From: Treponema porcinum
GTDB taxonomy: Bacteria; Spirochaetota; Spirochaetia; Treponematales; Treponemataceae
DNA: 64,000 bases
NCBI RefSeq assembly: GCF_900167145.1
Contig: NZ_FUWG01000006.1
Location: forward strand, 80,244-144,243
Direction of reading: 5' to 3'
Made by a program: the position numbers and the translations under genes. Each line of letters starts with the position of its first letter. The first letter of the stretch is position 1. The notes under the pieces were generated by a model. The model was not told the DNA's origin. It saw only the letters and a program-made list of their open reading frames with translations, and made no database searches. Shown here one piece after another: positions 18,760 through 28,892 of the stretch.

Positions 18760-19380
18760 ATGAAAGGTCTGATTGCAAAAAAAGTAGGAATGACACAGGT
18801 CTTCGACGAAAGCGGCAACTTAACGCCAGTTACCGTGATCCGCGTTGAACCGAACACTGTTGTTGCTACAAAAACAAAGGAAACTTGCGGATACGATGCT
18901 GTTGTTCTTGGTGTAGACGATATGAAGTCTAACAAGGCAAATAAGGCATACGCAGGCATTTTCCCTGAAAACGTTTCCCCAAAACGTACTTTGAAAGAGT
19001 TCCGCGACTTCGAGAAAGAAGTTAAGGTCGGCGATTCTGTCGGTCTGGAGCTGTTCAATGAATCACGTTTCCTGGATGTAACTGCCACTTCAAAAGGTAA
19101 GGGTTTCCAGGGCGTTATGAAGAGATGGGGCTTCCATGGTGGACGCGCTACTCACGGTTCAAAATTCCACAGAGAGCCGGGTGGTACAGGTAACTGTACA
19201 ACGCCAGGTCATTGTTTTAAGAACACAAAACTTCCTGGCCGTATGGGATTCAGACGGGTTACTGTTCAGAATCTTAAGATTGTAAAAATTGATCCTGAAC
19301 TGAATGTTATTTTAGTTCGTGGAGCTGTTCCTGGCAACAAAGACTGCACACTCATCGTGAAGTCCGCAGTAAAGAAATAG
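18760..19380 (+). CDS. rplC: 50S ribosomal protein L3
   Basis: A 206-residue early-assembly protein reaching the peptidyl-transferase centre. It starts MKGLIAKKVGMTQVF and has the L3 motif FHGGRATHGSKFHREPGGTG (about residues 126-145) and GRMGFRRVTVQNL. Its length matches the family. It is preceded by ATAGGAG and followed by rplD after 18 nt. Confidence 0.97.
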   Translation: MKGLIAKKVGMTQVFDESGNLTPVTVIRVEPNTVVATKTKETCGYDAVVLGVDDMKSNKANKAYAGIFPENVSPKRTLKEFRDFEKEVKVGDSVGLELFNESRFLDVTATSKGKGFQGVMKRWGFHGGRATHGSKFHREPGGTGNCTTPGHCFKNTKLPGRMGFRRVTVQNLKIVKIDPELNVILVRGAVPGNKDCTLIVKSAVKK

Positions 19381-19398
19381 CACGGAGGAATTAGAATT

Positions 19399-20037
19399 AT
19401 GGAAAAGAAAGTCTATTCAACCGATGGTAAAGAACTGCGTACAATCACTCTTGATGATAAAGTATTCGGTCTTCCGGTAAATGATGATGTTATTTACTAT
19501 GCCATCACAAATGAACTTGCTAATATGCGTGTAGGTACAGCCTGTACTAAAGGACGTGCAGAAGTGCATGGTTCAAACGCAAAGCCGTATAAGCAGAAGG
19601 GAACTGGTAATGCCCGCCGTGGTGATAAAAAATCACCTATTATGGTAGGCGGCGGTACGATTTTCGGACCAAAACCACGTGATTTCAGCTATTCAATGCC
19701 TAAAAAGGCAAAAAGACTTGCTATGAAATCAATTCTTTCTATGCAGGCGCAGAGCGATAGATTTACAGTAGTTGAAGATTTTACTGTTGAAAGCGGTAAA
19801 ACAAAGGATTTGGTAAAAATCCTGGACAATTTTGTAAAAGGCGAGAGAACGGTTATCGTTCTTAAGGATGACGATGCAAAAATCAAGCAGGCAGGAAGAA
19901 ACATTCCTTCTTTGTCTTTCCTTTCATACAATCGTCTTAGAGCACATGATTTATATTATGCTCGTAAAATTGTTATCCTTGAAGGTGCTGTAAAAAATCT
20001 TTCAGATTTTTATGCTGAAGACAAGGAGGCTGAATAA
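19399..20037 (+). CDS. rplD: 50S ribosomal protein L4
   Basis: A 212-residue protein lining the exit tunnel, often the autogenous repressor of S10 operons. It shows the conserved loop GSNAKPYKQKGTGNARRGDKKSPIMVGGG (about residues 53-82), which contacts the tunnel, and PKKAKRLAMKSILS. The stop overlaps the rplW start (ATGA-type), indicating translational coupling. Confidence 0.97.
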   Translation: MEKKVYSTDGKELRTITLDDKVFGLPVNDDVIYYAITNELANMRVGTACTKGRAEVHGSNAKPYKQKGTGNARRGDKKSPIMVGGGTIFGPKPRDFSYSMPKKAKRLAMKSILSMQAQSDRFTVVEDFTVESGKTKDLVKILDNFVKGERTVIVLKDDDAKIKQAGRNIPSLSFLSYNRLRAHDLYYARKIVILEGAVKNLSDFYAEDKEAE

Positions 20038-20321
20038 TGAATTATTCTGACATTCTTATTAAGCCTGTAGTTACTGAAAAGGCAAATGCTCTCCGCGAGC
20101 AGAACAAGTACGTGTTCATCGTACAGCCTTCAGCAACGAAATTACAGATAAAGGAAGCTGTTGCCAGACTGTTCAACGTAAAGGTTGTTGACTGTACGAC
20201 AGTGAATGTTATGGGTAAGGTAAAAAGGCTTCGCGGTAAGCCTGGTCGTACCAGCTCATATAAAAAAGCAATTGTACGTCTTGCTGCCGGTGAAACAATC
20301 CAGGCATTTGAAGGCGTATAA
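20037..20321 (+). CDS. rplW: 50S ribosomal protein L23
   Basis: A 94-residue protein at the tunnel exit, the docking site for trigger factor and SRP. It has the family start (ILIKPVVTEKA), KYVFIVQPSATKLQIKEAV and the C-terminal GRTSSYKKAIVRLAAGETI. It overlaps rplD by 1 nt. Confidence 0.96.
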   Translation: MNYSDILIKPVVTEKANALREQNKYVFIVQPSATKLQIKEAVARLFNVKVVDCTTVNVMGKVKRLRGKPGRTSSYKKAIVRLAAGETIQAFEGV

Positions 20322-20349
20322 GTTCGCGTAGACTAAGGGGAAAAAGAAA

Positions 20350-21174
20350 ATGGCTCTTAAGGTATTTAAGCCAATAACTGCAGGTACACGCGGACGCGTA
20401 GACCTTGTTAGGGAAGAACTGACAGCCGATACACCCGAAAAAAGATTGGTGTCAGGTAAAAAGTCTAATGGTGGACGTGGTGCCGGTGGTCGTATTTCTG
20501 TACGCCATAAGGGCGGCGGTCACAAAAGACGTTATCGTGAGATTGATTTCAAGCGCGATAAACACGGAATTCCGGGAACTGTAAAGACAATCGAATATGA
20601 TCCGAACCGCAGTGCAAACATTGCTCTGGTGTTCTATGCTGATGGCGACAAACGCTACATCATTGCACCAAAAGGACTGCGTGTAGGTCAGAAGATTATG
20701 TCCGGCGAAAATGCAACTCCTGTTGTAGGAAATGCAATGCCGCTTGATAAGATTCCTGTGGGTTTCACTATTCATAATATTGAGCTTACTCTTGGACAGG
20801 GCGGACAGCTTGTTCGTTCGGCAGGTGCAAGTGCAATGATTGCCGGTCGTGAAGGTGATTATGTTATCGTTCGTCTGCCGTCAAGCGAAATGCGCAAAAT
20901 CAATGGCAAGTGCTATGCTACCATTGGTGTTGTCGGAAACGAAGAACATATGAACGTTCAGCTTGGAAAAGCTGGTCATAAACGATGGCTGGGTATCCGT
21001 CCTACTGTTCGTGGTATGGCTATGAACCCTGTTGACCATCCGCTTGGTGGTGGTGAAGGTGCTGGAAAAGGACGTAACCCTGTTACTCCGTGGGGACAGC
21101 CTTGCAAAGGTTACAAAACTCGCAACAAACGCAAGCCGTCTAACAAATTTATTGTTTCACGCCGCAAGAAGTAG
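20350..21174 (+). CDS. rplB: 50S ribosomal protein L2
   Basis: A 274-residue core protein needed for peptidyl-transferase activity and subunit joining. It has an N-terminal OB-fold, then the SH3-like domain and the conserved C-terminal block [23 protein letters not shown] (around residues 223-246), which includes the His near the catalytic centre. AAGGGG lies upstream of the ATG. rpsS follows after 17 nt. Confidence 0.98.
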   Translation: MALKVFKPITAGTRGRVDLVREELTADTPEKRLVSGKKSNGGRGAGGRISVRHKGGGHKRRYREIDFKRDKHGIPGTVKTIEYDPNRSANIALVFYADGDKRYIIAPKGLRVGQKIMSGENATPVVGNAMPLDKIPVGFTIHNIELTLGQGGQLVRSAGASAMIAGREGDYVIVRLPSSEMRKINGKCYATIGVVGNEEHMNVQLGKAGHKRWLGIRPTVRGMAMNPVDHPLGGGEGAGKGRNPVTPWGQPCKGYKTRNKRKPSNKFIVSRRKK

Positions 21175-21191
21175 TTGCATAGGAGATAACT

Positions 21192-21476
21192 GTGTCAAGA
21201 TCTGTTAAGAAAGGTCCTTTTGTAGAGAACAGCCTTTACAAAAAGGTAATAGCAATGAACAAAGAAGCAGACAGGAAGATGATTAAAACTTATTCCCGCT
21301 GCTCTACAATCATACCTGAAATGGTAGGTAATACTATTTCTGTATATAATGGTAAAACATGGATTCCTGTGTATGTTACGGAAAACCTTGTCGGTCACAA
21401 GCTCGGTGAGTTTGCTCCGACTCGTACATATCGCGGCCATGGTAATACAGACAAGTCAGCTAAGGCTGGCAAATAA
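21192..21476 (+). CDS. rpsS: 30S ribosomal protein S19
   Basis: A 94-residue 16S-head protein. It begins with the typical [10 protein letters not shown] and has the signature [15 protein letters not shown] (about residues 69-83). Translation starts at GTG with AGGAG upstream; no nearby in-frame ATG would preserve the conserved N-terminus. Confidence 0.96.
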   Translation: MSRSVKKGPFVENSLYKKVIAMNKEADRKMIKTYSRCSTIIPEMVGNTISVYNGKTWIPVYVTENLVGHKLGEFAPTRTYRGHGNTDKSAKAGK

Positions 21477-21488
21477 TAGGTGGATATT

Positions 21489-21845
21489 ATGGCTGAGAAA
21501 AAAGGTTATGTAGCCACTTCTAAGTTCCTTATCGCTTCACCGACAAAGGTTCGTCCAGTAGCTCGTGTAATCAATCAGAAACCGTGCACTGTGGCAATGG
21601 CGATTCTTGCTAATATGCCGCAGAAGGGAGCTGGTCTTATTAGTGCTACTCTCAAATCTGCTATTGCAAATGCTTTGAATGCAAACGATAAGCTTGATGA
21701 AGATATGCTTTACGTAAAAGAAATCAGAATCGACGAAGGTCCGAGACTCAAGAGGGTCTGGTTCCGTGCTCGTGGACGTGCTGATCAGCTTTTGAAACGT
21801 ATGTGCCATATTACCGTCGTAGTAGACGAAAAGGCGGGGGAATAA
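21489..21845 (+). CDS. rplV: 50S ribosomal protein L22
   Basis: A 118-residue protein whose loop lines the exit tunnel (macrolide-resistance region). It has the family core [11 protein letters not shown], the helix [11 protein letters not shown] and the tunnel loop [18 protein letters not shown] followed by the C-terminal HITVVV. The start is taken at ATG 21489 because AGGTGG lies 5 nt upstream; a GTG 9 nt earlier overlaps that site. Confidence 0.95.
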   Translation: MAEKKGYVATSKFLIASPTKVRPVARVINQKPCTVAMAILANMPQKGAGLISATLKSAIANALNANDKLDEDMLYVKEIRIDEGPRLKRVWFRARGRADQLLKRMCHITVVVDEKAGE

Positions 21846-21846
21846 A

Positions 21847-22605
21847 GTGGGTCAGAAAGTTAGTCCAATCGGTTTGCGCTTAGGCGTAAACAAAACATGG
21901 CAGTCACGCTGGTATGCAGATCCTCGTGAGTATGCAGACCTCGTTCTTGAAGATATGAAAATCAGAAAACTGGTTATGGATCTTCCTGAATGCAAAAATG
22001 CTGACATTGCAGAAATTGAAATTGTACGTCATCCGCAGCGTGTAACAATCGTTATTCACACAGCTCGTCCGGGTGTAATTATTGGTGTTAAGGGTGCAAC
22101 TATCGAAAAAATCAGCGGAGACATTCAGGCTCAGCTGACTAAGAAAGTTCAGATCAAGATTAAGGAAGTTAAGCGTGCGGATGTAAACGCAAGCCTGATT
22201 GCCCAGAATATTGGTCGCCAGCTTGCAGGCCGCGGTTCTTACCGCAAGGCTTTGAAGCAGGCTGTAAGCAATGCAATGCGCGCTGGTGCCCAGGGGATCA
22301 AAATTCGTCTTTCAGGCCGTCTTGGCGGTTCAGAAATGACACGTACAGAAGAACACAAAGAAGGTCGTGTTCCTCTTCACACGCTTCGTGCTGATATTGA
22401 TTATTCTACTTATGAAGCTCATACAACATACGGAAAAATCGGTATAAAAGTATGGGTTTATAACGGAATGAACTACGGCATCGAGCAGAATGATGATGCA
22501 GGACAGCTTGTCCGCAAGCCGCGTCGTGATCGCCGTGCTGCAGATAAGAACGAAGGTGCAGATAAGGCTGAAAAATCAGAACCTTCTGCAAAGGCAAGGA
22601 GTTAG
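21847..22605 (+). CDS. rpsC: 30S ribosomal protein S3
   Basis: A 252-residue protein at the mRNA entry channel. It has an N-terminal [12 protein letters not shown], a KH domain ([16 protein letters not shown], about residues 72-87) and the C-terminal [31 protein letters not shown]. The lysine/glutamate-rich tail (after about 215) is longer than in E. coli. The start is GTG with AGGCGGGGG upstream, one base after the rplV stop. Confidence 0.97.
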   Translation: MGQKVSPIGLRLGVNKTWQSRWYADPREYADLVLEDMKIRKLVMDLPECKNADIAEIEIVRHPQRVTIVIHTARPGVIIGVKGATIEKISGDIQAQLTKKVQIKIKEVKRADVNASLIAQNIGRQLAGRGSYRKALKQAVSNAMRAGAQGIKIRLSGRLGGSEMTRTEEHKEGRVPLHTLRADIDYSTYEAHTTYGKIGIKVWVYNGMNYGIEQNDDAGQLVRKPRRDRRAADKNEGADKAEKSEPSAKARS

Positions 22606-22608
22606 GTT

Positions 22609-23028
22609 ATGCCACTGAGTCCTAAAAGAGTTATGCACCGTAAGGTGCAGCGCGGTAGGGAAAAAGGTAATGCTACCCGCGATAACAACATTGACTTTGG
22701 CGATATTGCACTTGTTGCAATGGAGCCTACGTGGTTGAGCGCAAAGGTTATTGAGGCAGCCCGTGTTGCCATTAACCGTAAGCTTGACCGTAAGGGACAG
22801 GTTTGGATCAGGGTTTTCCCGGACAAGCCTATTTCTAAAAAACCGGCTGAAGTCCGTATGGGTAAGGGTAAGGGCGCTCCTGAATCATGGGCGGCTGTAA
22901 TCAAACCTGGTATGATTCTTTTTGAGATTGCCGGGGTTGATCTGAAGCTTGCAGAGCGTGCTCTTGAGCTTGCTTCAAGCAAACTTCCGATAATAACGAA
23001 AATTGCTTATAAGCCGACACAGGACTAA
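22609..23028 (+). CDS. rplP: 50S ribosomal protein L16
   Basis: A 139-residue protein organising the A-site tRNA elbow. It has the typical start ([20 protein letters not shown]) and the conserved [27 protein letters not shown] (about residues 65-91), whose Arg is hydroxylated in some bacteria. It lies between rpsC and rpmC, as in the standard S10 order. Confidence 0.97.
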   Translation: MPLSPKRVMHRKVQRGREKGNATRDNNIDFGDIALVAMEPTWLSAKVIEAARVAINRKLDRKGQVWIRVFPDKPISKKPAEVRMGKGKGAPESWAAVIKPGMILFEIAGVDLKLAERALELASSKLPIITKIAYKPTQD

Positions 23029-23039
23029 GGAGGAATAAG

Positions 23040-23258
23040 ATGGCTGATTCAAAATCTAAGAAAAAGAACGACAAAGAACTGTCTTATTCAGAACTTGTTG
23101 CAAAACGTGATGCGCTTAAAAAGGAATACATGGACCTCCGTTTCAAGATGGTTGTTGCCCATGTAGATAACCCGATGCAGAAACGAACAATGCGCCGTGA
23201 AATCGCACGCTTGAATACGTTTATCCAGCAGAAAGAAGCTGCTGGAGAGAATAAGTAG
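23040..23258 (+). CDS. rpmC: 50S ribosomal protein L29
   Basis: A 72-residue two-helix protein near the tunnel exit. It has a lysine-rich N-terminal extension (SKSKKKNDKE), then KRDALKKEYMDLRFKMVVAHVDNPMQKRTMRREIARLNTF with the L29 signature. AAGGAGG is upstream and rpsQ follows after 10 nt. Confidence 0.93.
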   Translation: MADSKSKKKNDKELSYSELVAKRDALKKEYMDLRFKMVVAHVDNPMQKRTMRREIARLNTFIQQKEAAGENK

Positions 23259-23268
23259 GAGCTGAATC

Positions 23269-23544
23269 GTGGAAGAAAATACTGTTCAGACTGTAAAACC
23301 GGCAAAACGTTCCTTTGTTGGAGTTGTAACAAGCGACAAGATGGATAAGTCTATCGTCGTTTCAATTACGACAAAGAAAATGGATCGACTTTACAAGAAG
23401 TACGTTACACGTACTAAGAAATATATGGCCCACGATGAAAAGAACGATGCTCACATTGGTGACACAGTTCGTATCGTGGAATGCAGACCGCTCAGCAAAA
23501 ATAAGTGCTGGCGTCTTGCTGAAATCGTAGAACGCGCTAAATAA
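23269..23544 (+). CDS. rpsQ: 30S ribosomal protein S17
   Basis: A 91-residue OB-fold 16S-binding protein. The core reads GVVTSDKMDKSIVVSI, KKYVTRTKKYMAHDEKND, then IGDTVRIVECRPLSKNKCWRLAEI, which is the S17 signature. It starts at GTG with TAGGAG upstream. An acidic/polar N-terminal lead of about 12 residues precedes the conserved core. Confidence 0.94.
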   Translation: MEENTVQTVKPAKRSFVGVVTSDKMDKSIVVSITTKKMDRLYKKYVTRTKKYMAHDEKNDAHIGDTVRIVECRPLSKNKCWRLAEIVERAK

Positions 23545-23559
23545 GGCAGGAGTTGGAAT

Positions 23560-23928
23560 ATGATTCAGATGCAGTCATGCATGACAGTTGCTGATAACTC
23601 CGGTGCTAAAATCGCTCAGTGTATTAAAGTTCTTGGCGGAACACACCGCAGATATGCCGGAATTGGCGACATTGTTGTAGTGGCAATAAAGGATGCTATC
23701 CCTACGTCAACTATTAAAAAGGGTGCTATTGAAAAGGCAGTGATTGTGCGTCAGGCAAAAGAATACCGCCGCCCTGACGGAACTTATATTCGTTTTGATG
23801 ATAACGCCTGCGTTATCGTTGACGACAATAAGAATCCTAAGGGAAAACGCATCTTCGGACCTGTTGCTCGCGAGCTTCGTGATATGGATTTTATGAAAAT
23901 CGTATCTCTTGCTCCGGAAGTACTCTAA
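23560..23928 (+). CDS. rplN: 50S ribosomal protein L14
   Basis: A 122-residue protein at the subunit interface (bridge B8). It is a near-canonical sequence: [17 protein letters not shown] at the start, [13 protein letters not shown], and [23 protein letters not shown] at the end. GGCAGGAG lies upstream, and rplX follows almost at once. Confidence 0.97.
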   Translation: MIQMQSCMTVADNSGAKIAQCIKVLGGTHRRYAGIGDIVVVAIKDAIPTSTIKKGAIEKAVIVRQAKEYRRPDGTYIRFDDNACVIVDDNKNPKGKRIFGPVARELRDMDFMKIVSLAPEVL

Positions 23929-23940
23929 GGAGTTATGGAT

Positions 23941-24258
23941 ATGGTAAAAAAATTCAAAATCCGTAAAGACGATACAGTACAGGTTCTTGCAGGAAAGGAT
24001 AAGGGAAAACGGGGAACTGTTGTCCGCATTCTTCCTAAAAAGGATGCAGTTATTGTATCTGGTGTGAACATTGTTAAAAAGGCAATGAAGAAACGCAGCC
24101 CGCAGGATCAGGGCGGTATCGTTGAAATTGAGGCGCCGCTCAACATTTCTAATGTTGGAATCGTATGTAAGAAATGCGGTCGTCCTGTAAGAATCGGTTA
24201 CAAAATGGACGGGGACAAAAAAGTCCGCGTCTGCCGTAAATGTGGAGATATACTGTAA
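23941..24258 (+). CDS. rplX: 50S ribosomal protein L24
   Basis: A 105-residue assembly-initiator protein. It has a KOW motif ([22 protein letters not shown], about residues 8-29) and a C-terminal zinc ribbon with two CxxC pairs ([15 protein letters not shown]). The start is placed at 23941, 8 nt after AAGGAG; the ATG 6 nt earlier is too close to that site. Its stop overlaps the rplE start (TAATG). Confidence 0.95.
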   Translation: MVKKFKIRKDDTVQVLAGKDKGKRGTVVRILPKKDAVIVSGVNIVKKAMKKRSPQDQGGIVEIEAPLNISNVGIVCKKCGRPVRIGYKMDGDKKVRVCRKCGDIL

Positions 24259-24809
24259 TGGCTAATTACGTACCTCGGCTTAAGAAAGTCTATAAGGACA
24301 CTGTCGCTCCTGCACTCGTAAAAGAGTTTAACTATACAACTCCGATGCAGGTTCCTGCTATCAAAAAGATTGTTGTTAGCATGGGTGTTGGCGAAGCTCT
24401 CGCAAATAAGAAACTCCTTGATGCCGCAGTAGCTGACTTGACACAGATAACAGGTCAGAAAGCTGTTAAAACAAAGGCAAAAAAGAGTATCGCTAACTTT
24501 AAGTTGCGTGAGGGCAATGAAGTGGGAGCAATGGTTACATTGCGCGGAACAATAATGTATGAATTCTTGGACCGCTTGATTAACGTTGCGCTTCCGCGTA
24601 TTAAGGACTTCCGCGGTATCAAGGCTACTGGCTTTGATGGTCACGGAAACTTCTCAGTTGGTATTACAGAACAGTTGATATTCCCGGAAATCGACTTTGA
24701 TAAAATCACTAAGGTTGCCGGTATGAATATTACTATTGTAACAAGTGCAAAGACTGATGCAGAAGCTAAGTCATTGCTTGCCAAGTTCAATATGCCGTTC
24801 CGTAAGTAG
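24258..24809 (+). CDS. rplE: 50S ribosomal protein L5
   Basis: A 183-residue 5S rRNA- and P-site tRNA-contacting protein. It has [15 protein letters not shown] near the start, the signature region [26 protein letters not shown] and the C-terminal [22 protein letters not shown]. The ATG shares one base with the rplX stop, so translation is coupled. Confidence 0.96.
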   Translation: MANYVPRLKKVYKDTVAPALVKEFNYTTPMQVPAIKKIVVSMGVGEALANKKLLDAAVADLTQITGQKAVKTKAKKSIANFKLREGNEVGAMVTLRGTIMYEFLDRLINVALPRIKDFRGIKATGFDGHGNFSVGITEQLIFPEIDFDKITKVAGMNITIVTSAKTDAEAKSLLAKFNMPFRK

Positions 24810-24821
24810 AGTGAGGGATAC

Positions 24822-25007
24822 ATGGCTAAGAAATCATTGATAATAAAAGCCGCCCGCAAACAGAAGTATGAAACACGGCAGTACAACCGCTGCCAGATTT
24901 GCGGACGTCCACGTGGATATTTGCGGAAATACAAGATGTGTCGTATTTGTTTCCGTAAATTAGCAGGTGAAGGCCTTTTGCCAGGCATCACAAAATCAAG
25001 TTGGTAG
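24822..25007 (+). CDS. rpsN: 30S ribosomal protein S14, zinc-binding type
   Basis: A 61-residue short S14 (the type found in Gram-positives and spirochaetes). Four cysteines form the zinc site (CQICGRP near 24-27 and CRICFRK near 40-43), and the C-terminus is the conserved [13 protein letters not shown] lies upstream of the ATG. No second, zinc-free S14 is seen in the window. Confidence 0.96.
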   Translation: MAKKSLIIKAARKQKYETRQYNRCQICGRPRGYLRKYKMCRICFRKLAGEGLLPGITKSSW

Positions 25008-25024
25008 AGTGGTAGGAGAATAAT

Positions 25025-25423
25025 ATGAGTGCATCAGATCCAGTAGCAGATATGCTTACTAAGGTTCGCAATGCGGCTGTAGCCCGCCACGAGAAAGTTG
25101 ATATTCCTGCTTCAAAACTGAAGCTTGAAATCGTTAAGATTTTGAAAACAGAAGGATATATCAAGAATTTTAAGAAGGTTCAGGAAGACGGACATCCAAT
25201 TATCCGCATCATTCTGAAATATGATGATAGCAATAATCCGGTTATCCACGGAGTAAAGAAAATTTCTACTCCTGGTCGCCGCGTTTATTCTGGCTATAAA
25301 GAATTGCCGCGCGTATTCAACGGATACGGTACAATTATCGTTTCAACTTCTTCTGGTGTAACTACCGGAAAGAAGGCATCTGAAAAGATGGTCGGCGGTG
25401 AACTTATCTGCTCAATCTGGTAA
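25025..25423 (+). CDS. rpsH: 30S ribosomal protein S8
   Basis: A 132-residue 16S central-domain binder and repressor of spc operons in E. coli. It has [13 protein letters not shown] at the start and the S8 signature region [19 protein letters not shown] near the C-terminus, ending [14 protein letters not shown] lies upstream. A specific S8 operator is not recognised. Confidence 0.96.
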   Translation: MSASDPVADMLTKVRNAAVARHEKVDIPASKLKLEIVKILKTEGYIKNFKKVQEDGHPIIRIILKYDDSNNPVIHGVKKISTPGRRVYSGYKELPRVFNGYGTIIVSTSSGVTTGKKASEKMVGGELICSIW

Positions 25424-25435
25424 TAGGAGGAAGAA

Positions 25436-25975
25436 ATGTCTAAATTAGGTAAGCTTCCTGTCGTTATTCCAGCGGGCGTTACTGTAACTGTTGCAGACTG
25501 CGTTGTTACTGTAAAAGGTCCGAAGGGCGAACTGAAACAGGATTTCAGTAAAGATATAAAGGTTGAAGTAAAAGACGGGAATGTTATCGTAACTCCGCTT
25601 AACGGAGAAAAACAGACAGGTGCATTCCACGGTCTTTACAGAAATCTTATTAACAATATGGTTGTCGGAGTAACAACAGGATTTACAAAGACTCTTGTAA
25701 TTACTGGTGTCGGTTATCGTGCTGAAGTTCAGGGAAAGATGCTTATGCTTAACCTTGGATATTCAACTGATTTCTATGTTGTAATTCCTGAAGGGCTGAC
25801 TGTAACGGCTGATCCAAGCGGAAAAGTATCTATTTCTGGTATTGACAAGCAGCTGGTTGGTGAATTCAGTTCTCAGATTCGTAAACTGCGCAAGCCTGAA
25901 CCTTACAAAGGAAAAGGTATCCGCTACGATAATGAAGTTATCAGACGTAAAGTCGGTAAGACTGGTGTTAAATAA
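25436..25975 (+). CDS. rplF: 50S ribosomal protein L6
   Basis: A 179-residue two-domain protein by the factor-binding site. It starts [13 protein letters not shown] and carries the C-terminal signature [22 protein letters not shown] (about residues 155-176). GGAGGA lies upstream. It precedes rplR by 11 nt. Confidence 0.97.
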   Translation: MSKLGKLPVVIPAGVTVTVADCVVTVKGPKGELKQDFSKDIKVEVKDGNVIVTPLNGEKQTGAFHGLYRNLINNMVVGVTTGFTKTLVITGVGYRAEVQGKMLMLNLGYSTDFYVVIPEGLTVTADPSGKVSISGIDKQLVGEFSSQIRKLRKPEPYKGKGIRYDNEVIRRKVGKTGVK

Positions 25976-25986
25976 GGTGGAGCGCT

Positions 25987-26349
25987 ATGTTTAAGAAACT
26001 AAACGATAAAGACAGAAAACGCCTGCACAGAAAGATTCATATTCGCAAGAGTATCTATGGTACTGCTGAACGTCCTCGTATGACTGTAACACGCAGCAAC
26101 AAGAACCTTTCAGTACAGGTGATAAATGATGACGAGGGAAAAACTCTTGCTTCTATTTCTACTTTGGAAAAAGAGTTTGAGGCACTTAAGCCTAATATTG
26201 AAGGTGCTGCAAAACTTGGAGAAGCTTTAGGAGCACGCCTTAAGGATAAGAAGATTACGAAAGTAGTCTTTGACCGTAACGGTTATCTTTACCATGGTGT
26301 TGTAAAAGCCCTTGCAGATGGAACCCGCAAAGCCGGGATTGAATTCTAG
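25987..26349 (+). CDS. rplR: 50S ribosomal protein L18
   Basis: A 120-residue 5S rRNA-binding protein. It has [32 protein letters not shown] and the C-terminal [26 protein letters not shown], both characteristic. It is preceded by AGGTGGAG and lies 9 nt before rpsE. Confidence 0.96.
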   Translation: MFKKLNDKDRKRLHRKIHIRKSIYGTAERPRMTVTRSNKNLSVQVINDDEGKTLASISTLEKEFEALKPNIEGAAKLGEALGARLKDKKITKVVFDRNGYLYHGVVKALADGTRKAGIEF

Positions 26350-26358
26350 GAGTCGCTG

Positions 26359-26871
26359 ATGGAACGCCAGAAATTTGACAAAGATCCAAAAGAGAAGGAG
26401 TTTGTTGAAAAACTCGTTACTCTTAACAGAACAGCAAAGACTGTAAAAGGCGGACGCCGTATGTCTTTTGCTGCGCTCACTGTTGTTGGAGATCAGAAAG
26501 GTCGCGTAGGATACGGTTTTGGTAAGGCAAATGACGTATCTGAAGCTATAAAGAAGAGTGTTGACCGTGCTAAGAGAAACTTGGTTTATATGCCAATGAA
26601 GAACGGTACAATACCTCATGAAATTATTGGAAAATATAAGAGCTCATCAGTTCTTCTGAAACCAGCTTGTTCCGGTACTGGAATTAAGGCGGGTGGTGCG
26701 GTTCGTGCCATAATGGATGCTGTTGGTGCTTCTGATGTTATTTCCAAATCTTTGGGATCAAGTGCTTCCGTAAACGTTGTTCGCGCAACATTCAATGCTA
26801 TCCAGAACCTTATGGATGCAAAAACTGTTGCTGCAGGTCGTGGTAAGACACTTGATGAGTTGTGGGGTTAA
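26359..26871 (+). CDS. rpsE: 30S ribosomal protein S5
   Basis: A 170-residue protein near the decoding centre (spectinomycin/ram region). It contains the double-stranded RNA-binding domain VKGGRRMSFAALTVVGDQKGRVGYGFGKANDVSEAI and the C-terminal IPHEIIGKYKSSSVLLKPACSGTGIKAGGAVRAI. TAGGAG is upstream; rpmD follows after 3 nt. Confidence 0.97.
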   Translation: MERQKFDKDPKEKEFVEKLVTLNRTAKTVKGGRRMSFAALTVVGDQKGRVGYGFGKANDVSEAIKKSVDRAKRNLVYMPMKNGTIPHEIIGKYKSSSVLLKPACSGTGIKAGGAVRAIMDAVGASDVISKSLGSSASVNVVRATFNAIQNLMDAKTVAAGRGKTLDELWG

Positions 26872-26874
26872 ACT

Positions 26875-27066
26875 ATGGCAAAGGCAAAGAAAGTTAAGAT
26901 TACTCTTAGAAAGAGTACAATCGGACAGAAACCTGCAGTAGTTGCAACAGTACGCAGCCTTGGCTTGAAGAAAATCAGTTCATCTGTTATTCAGGAAGAA
27001 AACGATGCAGTCAAAGGTATGATTGCAGCAGTTTCTCACCTTGTAACAGTTGAGGAGGCTAAATAA
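26875..27066 (+). CDS. rpmD: 50S ribosomal protein L30
   Basis: A 63-residue protein. It starts KKVKITLRKSTIGQKPAVVATVRSLGLKKI, matching the L30 pattern (KITLVKSxIGxxxxxxxTxxxLGLxK). Its stop overlaps the rplO start by one base. Confidence 0.94.
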   Translation: MAKAKKVKITLRKSTIGQKPAVVATVRSLGLKKISSSVIQEENDAVKGMIAAVSHLVTVEEAK

Positions 27067-27542
27067 TGTCAGATTACAATCCAATTCTTAGCGCTCCTCT
27101 GGGTGCTAATAAAAAACCTAAACGTGTTGGCCGCGGTTCTTCTTCAGGACTCGGTACGACTGCCGGTAAAGGTAACAAAGGTCAGCAGTCACGCTCAGGC
27201 GGAAAAACATACGTCGGTTTTGAAGGCGGACAGATGCCTCTTTACCGCCGCATTGCAATCCGCGGTTTCTCAAACTATCCTTTCAAAAAAGAATATGTTT
27301 GCATTAACGTAGGTGAGCTTGAGGCAAAATTTGCTGACGGCGAAACTGTTGATAAGGGAACTTTGGCTGCAAAAGGCTTGATTTCAAAAACTTCTGCATC
27401 ACTGGTAAAAATTCTTGGCAATGGCGACATTAAAAAGAAACTTTCCGTTGATGTTGATAAGATTTCAGAATCTGCTAAGGCTAAAATTGAAAAAGCCGGC
27501 GGCACTGTAAAAGTTGCTGAGAAAGCTGAAGAAAAAAAGTAA
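27066..27542 (+). CDS. rplO: 50S ribosomal protein L15
   Basis: A 158-residue late-assembly protein. The N-terminal glycine-rich RNA-binding extension (KRVGRGSSSGLGTTAGKGNKGQ, about residues 18-39) and FEGGQMPLYRRIAIRGF are present. The C-terminus ends with a short Lys/Glu/Ala tail. It is followed by secY after 15 nt. Confidence 0.96.
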   Translation: MSDYNPILSAPLGANKKPKRVGRGSSSGLGTTAGKGNKGQQSRSGGKTYVGFEGGQMPLYRRIAIRGFSNYPFKKEYVCINVGELEAKFADGETVDKGTLAAKGLISKTSASLVKILGNGDIKKKLSVDVDKISESAKAKIEKAGGTVKVAEKAEEKK

Positions 27543-27557
27543 TTGACGGAGTAAGAC

Positions 27558-28892
27558 ATGGCAAGCAATCCTATTGTTAATATGTTTAAAGTTAAAGAGC
27601 TTCGCAGTCGCTTGTTTTTTACTCTGGTTGTGCTGGCGGTTTTCCGCTTGGGAAGCGTCCTGACTATACCGGGGATTGATGCAACCGTGCTGTTTGAGTA
27701 CTTTAACAATCTGGCAAACCAGAATAAAAATTCTTTCGCCAGTTATATGGACTTCTTTGTAGGTGGTGCGTTCTCTAATTTCTCAGTTTTTATGCTGGGA
27801 GTTATGCCGTACATCTCTACACAGATTATTATGCAGCTTGCTGTGATTATTTTCCCGTCTTTGAAACGTGCAGTTCAGGAAGATGGCGGTCAGCGTAAGA
27901 TGGCTGCATGGACAAGAATCGGTACTATCTTTGTATGTATTCTTCAGTCTTATGCAGTTACCGTTTATGCCCGCAGCATTCCTAACTGTATTGTAATTGA
28001 ATCGCATTGGAAGTTTAATGCACTTGCAATGCTTGCAGTTACTACAGGATCTATGGTAACGGTATGGCTCGGTGATCAGATTACTGCGCGCGGTATCGGC
28101 AACGGAATTTCTATGATGATTTTCGCCGGTATTGTTGCACGTCTTCCTAGTGCCATTATGGAACTTGTAAAGAAAGTGTCAGACGGCGAAATCCAGCTGG
28201 TTTTCGTCATCGTCGTACTTTTGATGTTCCTTGTCATCATCGGTCTGGTAATATTTGAGGAAGCTGGTGAGCGGAAAATTCCGGTTCATTATGCAAAACG
28301 TGTTGTAGGAAGAAAAATGTACGGTGGACAGAACACTTACATTCCTTTCAAGGTAAATCCGTCGAACGTAATTCCGTTGATTTTCGCATCATCGCTTCTT
28401 ACTTTACCGCTTCAGTTAGTATCAATGATTGGAAATAACCAGAACTCTGCAAGGTGGATAATCCGTTTATCTAACGTTTTGACACCAAACGGTCTCTGGT
28501 ACAATATACTGTTGGTCATTCTTATCGTATTCTTTGCATACTTCTACACTCAGGTAACTCTGAACCCCACAGAAATCGCAAAGAATATCCGGGAAAACGG
28601 CGGCTCCATTCCTGGTGTACGTACAGATAAAACTGAGGAATACCTTCAGAAGATATTGAACCGGTTGGTATTGCCTGGTTCGTTGTTCCTGGCGGCAATT
28701 GCTGTTCTGCCGACAGTCATCCAGAACCTTTTTGGATTCCCGCAGTCAATTTCAATGTTGATGGGCGGAACTTCGCTTATCATTATGGTTGGCGTTGATC
28801 TGGATACAATGAGTCAGGTTGAGGCACTTCTTAAAATGCATCATCAGGAAGGACTTACTAAGAAGGGCAAAATTAGATCACGAAATTTGTAG
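27558..28892 (+). CDS. secY: Preprotein translocase subunit SecY
   Basis: The protein-conducting channel of the inner membrane, 444 residues with about ten transmembrane segments. It shows FRLGSVLTIPGID near the start, the SecY signature GVMPYISTQIIMQL, the second signature region TARGIGNGISMMIFAGI, and the cytoplasmic RKMYGGQNTYIPFKVNPSNVIP loop. The stop codon lies inside a perfect 9-bp inverted repeat (28879-28901). adk, map and infA do not follow, as they would in many bacteria. Confidence 0.97.
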   Translation: MASNPIVNMFKVKELRSRLFFTLVVLAVFRLGSVLTIPGIDATVLFEYFNNLANQNKNSFASYMDFFVGGAFSNFSVFMLGVMPYISTQIIMQLAVIIFPSLKRAVQEDGGQRKMAAWTRIGTIFVCILQSYAVTVYARSIPNCIVIESHWKFNALAMLAVTTGSMVTVWLGDQITARGIGNGISMMIFAGIVARLPSAIMELVKKVSDGEIQLVFVIVVLLMFLVIIGLVIFEEAGERKIPVHYAKRVVGRKMYGGQNTYIPFKVNPSNVIPLIFASSLLTLPLQLVSMIGNNQNSARWIIRLSNVLTPNGLWYNILLVILIVFFAYFYTQVTLNPTEIAKNIRENGGSIPGVRTDKTEEYLQKILNRLVLPGSLFLAAIAVLPTVIQNLFGFPQSISMLMGGTSLIIMVGVDLDTMSQVEALLKMHHQEGLTKKGKIRSRNL